From Spinacia oleracea (taxonomy: Eukaryota; Streptophyta; Magnoliopsida; Caryophyllales; Amaranthaceae): 64,000 nt of DNA. Each line of letters begins with the position of its first letter. The stretch's first letter is position 1. A model generated the notes under the pieces. That model was not told where the DNA came from. It was given only the letters and a program-made list of their open reading frames with translations, and did no database searches. The position numbers were made by a program, and so were the translations under genes. Positions 10,453 through 19,763 of this stretch are shown one piece after another. Location: positions 4,451,143 to 4,515,142 of the forward strand of contig NC_079491.1 in the NCBI RefSeq assembly GCF_020520425.1, read 5' to 3'.

Positions 10453-12256
10453 ATGGAGGACCCTAAAAAGCCCGAAAAAGCCCATGTACTTGTACTTCCT
10501 TTTACGGGCCAAGGCCACATTAACCCAATGCTTCAATTCTCCAAACGTTTATCCTCCAAAGGCATCAAGTCCACCTTAATCACAACCATCTACATTTCCA
10601 AGTCTTTGAAAACTACCACCATCGCAACCCACTATGGCCCACCCATCCAACTCCGACCCATTTCCGACGGCTACGACGATGATGGCTATCACCAGGCTGA
10701 GTCCACCGCGGCCTACTTGGATAGTCTTCGGACCAACGGGCCGGTATCACTAGCCCAACTTATTAAGAAGTTAAGTGAGGAGGGTGACCCGGTTAACGCG
10801 GTCATATATGACGGGTTCTTACCTTGGGCTTTGGATGTAGCCAAGCAATTTGGGCTTGTTGGGGTGGTGTTTTTTACTCAGTCTTGTACAGTGAATAGTA
10901 TTTACTACCATGTTCAACGTGGGCTGATCCAGCTCCCGTTAATGGGGCATGGGTCGACTACTGTTTCAGTTCCCGGGGCACCGGAGCTCCAACCGTGGGA
11001 GGCTCCGTCTTTTGTGCACAATTACGGGTCATACCCGTTTTGGTTTGATGTGATTTTGGGACAGTTCTCTAATATTGATCAAGTGGATTGGGTGCTCTGC
11101 AATATCTTCTATGACATGGAGAAAGAGGTAAGCGGACCTTACTATATCCGTTCTTGAAAATTCTTTACCATTACTATTTGCACGAATGTTTTCAAATAAA
11201 AAAAACTATTTGCACGAATATCTGACCACTAATAAATCCAATTCATTATGTGAAAAAGTTATAAAAAGTTATATTTTGAAAATAAATACCGAGACCAATC
11301 TAACAAGATCCACATGATAATACTTTGATGTATATAATAATACTGATAATTTATAGTAAAAAACTTTCATACTCCGTACTTTGGACCACTCCTTCTAGCG
11401 CCCGTTGTTCCCAAGATTTTGAAATAGGGTAATCTAAATACTTGGCAAACTAAAAATAAGGTTTATATATTTAATCTGCAACGAAGAAACATGAAGGCAA
11501 GATGTTGGAGTGGTTAGCGAGGAATTTAGTTATATTATTGTCCTCTTTGGTCATGGGTTCAGACCAACAGTCCCCTCATATTACCTTGACAAAAGACTAG
11601 AACATGACAAAGACTACGGCCTTCAACTCCTTAACCCAAACACAACCTTATGCAACAACTGGCTAGACTCCAAACCTAAAGACTCCGTCATCTACGTGTC
11701 CTTCGGAAGCGCAGCCGAGTTAACTGAAGAACAATTCAAAGAACTAGCACAAGGTTTAAAAAACAGCCAGCATAATTTCTTATGGGTGGTAAGAGAATCA
11801 GAACAAGCAAAACTTCCAAACGGGTTCATACCCGAAACATCCGGGCCGGGCCTTGTGGTGGGTTGGGCCTCTCAGCTGGAAGTCTTGGCCAATGAGGCGA
11901 CGGGCTGTTTTGTGACACACTGTGGGTTTAACTCGGTTCTTGAAGCGTTGTCACTTGGAGTGCCGGTGGTGGGGGTCCCACAGTGGACGGACCAAGGGAC
12001 TAATGGTAAGTTTGTGGAGGATGTTTGGGGAATAGGTGTAAGGGTTAAGGTTGATGATGATGGGATTGTGAGGAAGAAAGAATTACAGGAATGTATTAAG
12101 GAAGTTATGGAGGGTGAGAAAAGTGAAGAGATTAAGAGGAGTTTGAGTAAGTGGAAGAAGTTGGCTAAAGAGGCAGTTGATGAAGGTGGAAGTTCTGATA
12201 AGAATATTGATGAGTTTGTTGCTTATTTAGCAGAAATGCAGAATGTTAGAAGCTGA
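10453..12256 (+). CDS. UGT74-type UDP-glycosyltransferase, copy 3 (exon 2 start replaced)
   Basis: Exon 1 is 10453-11127, ending MEKE at the usual phase-0 donor (GTAAGC). Catalytic His H22 (GQGHINPMLQFSKRL) and Asp D120 are present. Exon 2 homology begins only at PTVPSYYLDKRLEHDKDYGL (about 11562) and runs to the stop at 12256, with an intact PSPG box (again HCGF, ending DQ). The first 15 codons expected of exon 2 (VVDWMAKMWKIRTIG in copy 2) are missing and replaced by tRNA/SINE-like DNA. An AG at 11520-11521 would splice in frame and give 14 unrelated residues (EFSYIIVLFGHGFR) before PTVPS, for a 469-residue protein. The AG right before the homology (11561-11562) would be out of frame. The gene may be a recent pseudogene or may use the odd acceptor; transcripts would decide. 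Confidence 0.8.
11502..11565 (+). mobile_element. tRNA/SINE-head-like fragment at the UGT copy 3 splice site
   Basis: TTGGAGTGGTTAGCGAGG resembles a tRNA box A region and GGTCATGGGTTCAGACC a box B region, spaced as in a tRNA-derived SINE head. No tail or target duplication is visible, so either the insert is truncated or the likeness is chance. Confidence 0.4.
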
Positions 12257-13173
12257 TATTTCAGAGAAAAATTAGTATATGTAAAATATTTCAGAGGAAA
12301 ATAACTGTGTAAAATATGTTGCTGATGGTTAATAGGACTGCAGTCCAAGTAACAGTATGACATTTTTAATGTAGCTAGAGGTTTTGATTTTCCGTTGTTT
12401 TAGTTTTGTTATAACGGAAGCAAGAAAGATAATTAAGAACGCATATAAAGAACACAAAGATTTATCGTGGTTCACTAATAATGTGTTAGTTACGTCCACA
12501 GGCAGAGGTGAAGGAAGTTTTATTGATCTTGATGAGTACAGATTACAGAATACAAACAGTGAAACAGTTCGTGACCTAAAGAGTTTATAGAGTAATCTCT
12601 AGACAGATGCAGAAAAGCCCAGAAAATAGGCCTAAAACAAATAACCATATAGAGATCCCCGTATTTGGAAGTTGCAGAACAGGGGACTTAGCATATTTAA
12701 GGCATATTCTAACAAATTTTGCTAGTAAAACTTCCAATAAGGTAGTTCATACCATAGCCAAGGCCTCTCTTTCCTTTAAAGAAGCCTCGGTACGGATGGG
12801 TACGGATGGAAGACTGCCCATCAATAGCTTTACGGCCTTTGCCCTTTGTTCTCGCAGATAAAAAGTTGATTGAATATAACAAGTGAAATTCATTTCTTGT
12901 CAATTTTTCAATTTTTTGAAGATGTAAATATGTTAAAATTTAGGGGGAAAATCAAAAAATCCAAACAAAAATGAATATCAAATAAACAACTTCCTCCTTT
13001 TTTCACTTAAAATTTGTTGTTACATGTAAATATGCAAGTAATTAATGAACATTGTAATTAAATCCGTGTGATATATAAACTAGCTTACTCTTACAACTCA
13101 AGAAGAATTCTTTTCATGAGCAACCAAAAAAAAAAAGAAAAAAAAAAGGGAAATACAAAAAAGAAATACAATA
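12257..13173. other. Intergenic, UGT copy 3 to XTH; repeat remnants
   Basis: No gene. The section near 12410-12560 (words like ACACAAAGATTTATCGTGGTTCAC and TTACGTCCAC) resembles long-terminal-repeat sequence of plant retroelements, but it is a fragment too short to assign and has no partner end. The last part is the A-rich 3' flank of the minus-strand XTH gene. Confidence 0.3.
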
Positions 13174-14013
13174 TCATTGACGTTGTCTTCCTCTCTTAGA
13201 CCTTCTAATAGTACATTCTTTAGGAAGCCCTTCATGAAACCTCAACTTATCATTACAATAATTATAAGTCATATGATTTTTCTGCACCCATTTCATCTTC
13301 TCCAAACTCTTTGAATCCAACTCCTCCCTCAACCAACCATTCTCAGAACCCATCAATTCAGGATCCGACCCATCACAGGAAGAAGACCCAAAAGCCCAAA
13401 CACAAGAACTCGCACTAAAATCCCTAAACGAAGCAACAAACGGAGCTTTAGACCAATCAGTATGAACTTTCCCACCTTGTGTTGCCCAATCATCAGCATT
13501 CCACAAACTCGAGATTATCCTCATTGGTTGCTTATTAGGGAAAGGAACACCAAATGATTCCATGTTCTTGAACTCTCTAATTGGTGTATCGTCTACGAAG
13601 AAGACGATCCTTGATGGGGTCCACAGAATCGAGTAGCTATGGAAATCAGTTGTTGGGTCGAACCAGAGGTAGAACTGTTGTTCGCGGTTTCCTTTTCCTT
13701 GGCAGTAAATGTTTGTGTGTAGAGTGTAGGGTTGGCCTGTTGTGTTGCCTAAGAACTCGAAATCTATCTCGTCGTGGGTTGTACCGTTAGATGACATGTA
13801 GAAAGTTGTGACGGTGCCAGCAGAGTTGTTAGGGATTAGCTTGATCTTCATATCGATTCTTGCAAAGAGGTACTTGTTTTTGGATTCGAATCCTGAACCC
13901 GAGTGTTTGTCTAGGGAAAGTGTGAGAAGGGAACCGTTTTCGTGGAATTTTCCTCTATGATCACCCCATGTAATCACAAAGTCTTCAGCTAACCCCCCTA
14001 AGACCTCTGTTTC

Positions 14014-14045
<32 letters not shown>

Positions 14046-14373
14046 TTGTTGTTGTTGTTGTTTTTGGTGTTGGTGTTTCTGGTTTGGGGTAAGGAGGTGG
14101 TTGATCTGTTGATGGGATTTCGTAGGGACGGAAAGGTTGTTGATCAACTAATCGGATGTTTTTGGATTGGAGTCTTTGAGGTTGAAGAAACTCGAGAGAA
14201 GAAGGGAGGACAGTTTTGATTTGTTCAGATGGGAGGGATTTGTCTTGGAGTGAGATTGAGGTTTGTAATGTGAAATATACACATAAGATCACGGCTAAAC
14301 CGATGAAGGTATGGAGAGAACATAATGATGGAAGACACGACGACGAAGAAGATGAAGACCTATGCATATGCAT
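13174..14373 (-). CDS. Membrane-anchored, intronless xyloglucan endotransglucosylase/hydrolase
   Basis: One open frame of 399 residues. Residues 126-399 are a full GH16 XTH that cuts and rejoins xyloglucan in the wall: catalytic motif [10 protein letters not shown] (200-209) with both Glu residues, followed directly by the usual N-glycosylation site NTT (210-212), and an XET C-terminal domain ending near [22 protein letters not shown] proteins are normally about 280-300 residues with a cleaved signal peptide. Here about 125 residues precede the domain: a Ser-rich start, a hydrophobic segment at about 21-37 ([16 protein letters not shown]), a Pro-rich stretch (91-104) and a Thr run (105-121). 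With basic MHMHR at the front this looks like a type II anchor plus stalk, though cleavage is possible. XTH genes usually have two or three introns; this has none, suggesting a retrogene or intron loss. It sits in opposite orientation between UGT copies 3 and 4. Confidence 0.9.
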
Positions 14374-14623
14374 TTGAAACTAAGTAATTAACTTGACAAT
14401 AAAACTTCTAATTGTGTTATCTTGTTGTTAATGTGAGACTAACAAGATTAGCTTAACAATGGAAGAATTTAGAAAGACGCGAAAACGGAGGTTTGATCAA
14501 GAAGGGGAAAAAAGAAGAAAGGGTTGGAAAAGAGGAGGGGTGATTAGTTTAAAGCTAGGCCAAATGAGGCGGAATGTGCTTGTGGTGAGAGAATAATTTT
14601 CCCCATGAAATTCGTGGTCTTTC

Positions 14624-14631
14624 TATTTATA
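14624..14631 (-). promoter_or_regulatory. TATA box of the XTH gene
   Basis: TATAAATA on the minus strand, 251 bp before the ATG at 14373. It implies a leader of about 220 nt, which is CT-rich on the coding strand. Confidence 0.5.
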
Positions 14632-14887
14632 GTTTGAGAATGAGACAGAAAAAGAAATATTTTAAAAAAAAGAAAAAAAAAAGAAAAAAGATTGGTGACA
14701 TTGAACTTCTGAGGAATACAGAGAAGCATCAGCATCTCTCAGACGTGTGAGCGTCTACTGTATGAACATGAAAACATGCAGTCAACTAGTTGGCGGTTTG
14801 TTGCCAAAGAAAAAAAAAATTAAAAGGGTTGGTGGTACTTAATTGTCTTAATTATACAATTTATATGGTGTTGCTACTAATAATATA

Positions 14888-15010
14888 TTGGTTTAGTGGT
14901 TAAGACTGAAAACTTGTGTAAGTTAGGGTTAGATCACGGGTTCGAAACCCGACTTTTGCAATATTTGATTTCTATTGCCCTCGTGGCTTATTCACACAAG
15001 CAAAAAAAAT
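14888..15010 (+). mobile_element. tRNA-derived SINE-like element
   Basis: TTTAGTGGTTAAGAC (box A-like) and GATCACGGGTTCGAAACCCG (a good box B), then CCCTCGTGGCTTATTCACAC and a short A-run, the same tail plan as the 9584-9683 SINE. Target duplications were not found. Confidence 0.55.
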
Positions 15011-15370
15011 ATGGCATTACCGTTTTCCCGTATCGGTATGTATTATTGGAGGTTTGGACCGTATTGATTTATACGACTTCTATGAGTTAATAATACTCTT
15101 TTACAGGAAGCATGGGTCAATTATGTGAAAATGAATCTCTCCAAAAAAAAAAAAAAATATGAATGTTAAATGATGATTAAAGAATATTTTGAAGCTAAAT
15201 CTGTAGTTGGTTGAAATTAAATTAGTTTGACTAGCTTAATAATGTAAATGGACAAAATCAAAACTTCAACAGACATCTGAGACAAGTAATGTGTTGTTAA
15301 AAATACATTAGTAACGATGATTTTATAATCAGATGATGGGAAGTTGCATGTGATGACACGGTCTCCCCTC

Positions 15371-15580
15371 TTTCTTTTTTTTTCTTTTTTTTTACTACGC
15401 ATAGCACATCCGGTTCACCGGAGCTTAGCTCCAACTACATCCGGATCCAACCCGGGTCGCACACCTTGCTTATGGTGGGTGAATCTCCCGACAAGAGTTT
15501 CTGCATAGGGCGAGACTCGAACCCGAGACCTCCCTTAAGCGACATCAAGCTGCTTACCACTTGAGCCAATTCTATGTTGG
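15371..15580 (-). mobile_element. tRNA-derived SINE
   Basis: On the minus strand: GGCTCAAGTGGTAAGCAGCTT (box A), GGTCTCGGGTTCGAGTCTCG (box B), an unrelated body of about 110 bp and a tail of A-runs at the low-coordinate end (GTAGTAAAAAAAAAG). T-runs on both flanks hide any target duplication. Confidence 0.7.
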
Positions 15581-16510
15581 TTTTTTTTTTTTTTTTTTAA
15601 TATGGTCTAGTTACTTAGAATCGCTCGATAGAATAAGGAAAAATGATTTTGGCACACCAAAAGTTACGTGTTCTACTTGTATAGAGGTGAGCCAAAATCA
15701 ATATGAAGTACTGCAGTATACCAAAATCAATTTCCCAGATAAGCCCGATCTATCACATATGGTGGGTTCCTACCGTGGGCCTACTTGAATAGCTTCGAAC
15801 CAACGGTCCTACATTCCTGACTCATCTTATTAAGAGGCTAAGTGAAGAAGGGGCTCATTTCAGATGGATTCTTATCAAGAAGCTATTTCGTCACACTCAC
15901 ACAAAACATTGATTTTGGCACACCTGTTGCGAGAGCATATAATTGGTCAATAAACGTGACATTCTACAAATCAAAGAAGGTTTGTTAATACTTGACAGCT
16001 ACCTGTTTGTCCTGGAACCTCAATAACAGGGAATTGATTGCCAATTAAATCATAATTCTCTATGCCCATTTCTTTGGATGGTTGATTATTGGGTGGCCAA
16101 AAATGTGGAAGATAAGAAACAGTAGGACCTGACAGTTCCATAGTTCCATCATACTGAAGACTAGAAGTTGACAGAGACTACAACCTGCAGCACTTCAAAG
16201 TTCAAACCAAACACACCTCATGAAAGAATTAGCTAGAGCAAGAAATTCCATCATCAACATGTCCTTCGGTGGAAGCACGGCCCACTGGCGAAGTTATCCG
16301 AAGAACAGTCGGAAGAATTACCAGAAGGTTTAGAAAATAGCCATTGAAATTTCTCGTGGGTTGTAAGAGAATCTAAACAGCTCTTTTTTTTCCGGGTCCT
16401 GTCAAGGGAAAGAGCAGCCTAAACTTCCAAAGGGGTTCATTGACAAATCTCCTAGGCAGGCCCGGTGGACCGGTGGTAAGCCGGGCCTCCCAGCTACTTG
16501 ATTTACAGTA

Positions 16511-16837
16511 AGGGCATGTTTGGTATAAACATAGGAAATGAAATGGAATAGGAAGGAAATAAATAAGGAGGGGAAAGGGTGGTGTTAGCTATTAGTCTAT
16601 TACCAATATTGTTTGGTATACCTTAGGAAAGAAATTACTTGTAACAAATTGGGGATTAAGGAGGGTAAAAATGTTGTTACCATTGGGTAAAGAGGGGTAA
16701 CAAATGGTGGTAAATGGTAATGGTTACCCATAGGAAATGGATTGTGTTATCACTCCTCTCATACCAAACATTAAATAATGGAAATAGTTAATTGATTTCA
16801 TTTCCATCACATAAAAACTATATACCAAACATGCTCT
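16511..16837. mobile_element. TIR MITE inside the UGT pseudogene
   Basis: The ends AGGGCATGTTTGGTATA and TATACCAAACATGCTCT are inverted repeats. The interior repeats GGAAATGGA/GGTAACAA words. Target duplication is unclear, so the superfamily (hAT-like by end sequence) is tentative. Confidence 0.65.
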
Positions 16838-17230
16838 AAGTCTACACTTCAACATCTCAGTATATCATCTATCATGCTATCACAAATATGGTCATGGTCA
16901 TTCTAACTATAGTGGATTTGGAGAAACAGCAGGAAAAGAAGGGAAAAGCACAATGCCCGCGACCTAGTGCTTCTTTTCCAGGCTAATGCTTGGCCTCCAA
17001 ACCATCAAGCCTACCTTATGTCCTACAGCCTAGCCTACATTATCATACAAGGTGCAGACATGACAACATCCCAGTTAATCAAGACCAACTAATCCAACTA
17101 TGACAAGTCATAATGTGGGTGTGTCCAAGCTTGATTGATTTAGATCCATGTGGATAACATCCAAGCCGTTGGCTCATGGACCCTCATTTAATTGTACAAA
17201 GAGCATTTTGAAGAATCGGTGACAACATTG

Positions 17231-17555
17231 AGGCTCCGTTTGGTTTGGCATAAAACATTTTCAGTGCAAAATGATTTTCCATGGAAAACATTTTCCAAGG
17301 GAAAACACAATTCCAAACTAGTTTTCCTTTGTTTGGTTCGTTAAAAAAAGATGGTGAAGATTGAGGGGAAGAAAGGAGAGAGAGGTAAGGGAGGAAAAGT
17401 GGTTTTCCTCCCTTTCAAATGGAAAATGTTTTTCAACCTTTGAGGGATATGTGGAAAATTGTTTTCCATCCCTTGCCAAACCAAATAACATAAAACGGTT
17501 GAAAAGGTAAAATCGTTTTCCATGAAAACGTTTTACACCCTACCAAACGGAGCCT
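17231..17555. mobile_element. hAT-like MITE in the UGT pseudogene
   Basis: AGGCTCCGTTTGGT at the left and ACCAAACGGAGCCT at the right are inverted repeats. AACATTG flanks both sides (17224-17230, 17556-17562), a 7-8 bp duplication as in hAT elements. A second member lies in the BIR1 intron (20866-21207). Confidence 0.75.
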
Positions 17556-17950
17556 AACATTGAATTGTTTTGTTAGAGATTCAACAGTGAGACCATTCGA
17601 AGGACACAAATATTCACAGGGTTCCTAGGTAACTAGACCATGCCTGGTGGTAGATTTCTTCACCTAGATAGAGGTTCTGGACCTTGAGGTAAGGTGCTGC
17701 TGCTTGACCCTACTGCAGTCTGCAGGATTTAGCTCTGTTCTAGAAGCATTGTGCCTCGGAGTTCCTGTAGTGACCTTGCCCCAACAGACCCAAGGAGATG
17801 AGTGCCAAGTTTGTTCAGATGTGAAGTGACAATACCTAAGTAGATGAAAAAGGGATCACAGGGAGAGATATAGTGGAGGAAAAAGATTAGGAAGGGTGAA
17901 ATGAATGGGACAGGTTGGCTAAAAAGAGAATTGATTAAGATGGATGTTTG

Positions 17951-18585
17951 ATTATAATCATTAATGAATTTGTATAATTTCTATCAAGTTGTTATAGATC
18001 ATACTAGCACAAAGCATTTACAAAATCAGTATGTTCTGCTACATTTGCTAGTCAGACAGAGACACTGTTTTTGAGTCTAATGTGGCTTGGAAAGGTCTAA
18101 ACAGAGCTAGAGACATATAGTAGCATTTCCTAGACCTTATATTTAGCATTGGCTTAGCTCATTTTTCTTCATTTGATCTTTTGTCACTTTTAAACTAGTT
18201 TAATCAGAGTAACAGTTGCTTGCAAACTCGTGAATTTCCTAGAGAGCCTGTCTGTATTTTATTCATTTTATACCAACATATGCAAGAATGCAACTGTTCC
18301 TGATTCCATGAACTACAGATGCCATTAAGAGTTGAGTTGAGAAGAATGGATCCTGAGAAAATGGAAGTGCACAAATATCGAGGGAAAGCAGGATGGAGAA
18401 ATCATAAAGAAACAATCCAACAGAAAGTTGGCTTAAACAACATTTGATGAGATAGAAGATCAGTTGTGATCACTGAAGAGTATTGGTAACAATTCTTTTT
18501 ACACAGCTATAATGTAACAAAACGGTTCCCGCTAATAGCCAAACCCAAAAAAAATCATATAAATGAAAGGAAATGCAGCCTAGCT

Positions 18586-18652
<67 letters not shown>
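17951..18652. repeat. Tandem duplication, unit 1
   Basis: This starts in the tail of the UGT pseudogene (AATGAATTTGTATAATTTC) and ends in a TA microsatellite. It aligns with 18653-19640 along its length (for example CACAAAGCATTTACAAAAT, TCTGCTACATTTGCTAG, GGGAAAGCAGGATGGAGAAA), with point differences suggesting an old event. Confidence 0.75.
18588..18652. repeat. (TA)n microsatellite, about 65 bp
   Basis: Pure alternating TA/AT at the junction of the two tandem units. A shorter (TA)n sits at the matching end of unit 2 (about 19618-19633). Confidence 0.9.
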
Positions 18653-18655
<3 letters not shown>

Positions 18656-19640
18656 TGTAATGAATTTGTATTATTTCTATCAAGATGTTATAGTTCATAA
18701 TAGCACAAAGCATTTACAAAATTAGTATGTTCTGCTACATTTGCTAGCCGAGTAGCCGGACACTATTTTTTGAGTCTAATGTGGCTCGCAAAGGGTCTAA
18801 ACAGAGATAGAGACCTAGAGTATCATTTCCTAGACCCTATATTTAGCAGTGGCTTAAAATTTTGTTTGATTTTAATGGCTCTTTTTTCTTGATCTCTTGT
18901 CATTTTACACCTAGTCTAATTAAGTAGCTTGTAAACTCATGAATTTCCTAGAGAGAATGTCCGTATTTTCTTTCATCTTATACCAACATATGCAAGAATG
19001 CAACTGTTCCTGATTCCATGAACAAATACCATTAAAAGTTGAGTTGAGAAGAATGGATTCTGGGATTCACAAATTCTTATTTACAATGGGTGTACAATAA
19101 ATATTATACACCGGAGTAAAAGTTAACTCAAAATGCTTAAAAGTTAAGCATATATATGTAAAAGTTATCTATTTTCCAGTGATAAATTTTTTCATTTTAG
19201 TAAAACTTATTTCTTCAAAATAACTAATAATGTATAAAATTAATCATTTAACCCTTTAAAATATTTATCTGTCAATTATTTTTTTACTAATATAAAAGTT
19301 AATCAAAACTAGGTTAAAGTTACCTAAAAACGGGTTAAAGTTATCTTAGTGTACAATAAATTTATTGTACACCTTGTGCGCGCAAGACCTTTTGATAACG
19401 GAAGTGAACAAATACCAAGGGAAAGCAGGATGGAGAAATCATAAAGAAACAATCCAATAAAATGTTGGCTTAGACGTTTAGTTGGGAACACTGAAGAGGA
19501 TTGGTAACAATTCTTTTCAAACAGCTATATACTTCGTATGTAACAAAACGGTTCCCACCAATAGCCAAGCTCGAAGAAAAAAAAAGTCAAATTAAGGAAA
19601 TGCAGCCTAGCTTGTACATATATATATATATATGATTGTA
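18653..19640. repeat. Tandem duplication, unit 2
   Basis: Second unit of the duplication described at 17951. It is longer because an element with inverted ends (19089-19373) is inserted. It abuts the 3' end of the minus-strand BIR1 gene. Confidence 0.7.
19089..19373. mobile_element. TIR MITE inserted in duplication unit 2
   Basis: GGTGTACAATAAAT at the left and ATTTATTGTACACC at the right are perfect inverted repeats. The matching site in unit 1 (about 18350) lacks the element. Superfamily not determined. Confidence 0.6.
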
Positions 19641-19763
19641 ATTCAAAAACAAGAAGAATACTGTACATGATAACACGGAAGAATACAGAGCATATGATAA
19701 GAAACACACAATTATATATACGTTTAGGTGTCGTTGGAAATGATACCTTTACAAATGAAATCT

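Larger units (their letters stand above)
15760..17980 (+). pseudogene. UGT74-type pseudogene, copy 4
   Basis: Pieces of both exons survive in order. 15770-15890 matches AYLDSLRTNGP..LIKKLSEEG and DGFL of exon 1. 16075-16495 matches the exon 2 start (GGTTGATTATTGGGTGGCC, GTGGAAGATAAGAAACAGTAGGACC) through KLPKGFI. 17719-17975 matches the PSPG box end and the C-terminus. There are many frame breaks and small insertions, the intron is nearly gone, and two MITEs (16511-16837, 17231-17555) sit in the gap. The PSPG remnant GGATTTAGCTCTGTTCTAGAAG still encodes GFSSVLEA, so it shared the Phe variant before it died. The many lesions suggest it is the oldest or earliest-silenced copy. Confidence 0.85.

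Noticed and set aside
12384-12861. Open frames of 68 and 84 codons after UGT copy 3
   Set aside because: No recognisable domain; the DNA looks like remnants of repeats.
14888-15580. Possible tRNA genes
   Set aside because: Box A and B-like motifs are present but no closing acceptor stem, and bodies with A-runs fit SINEs better.
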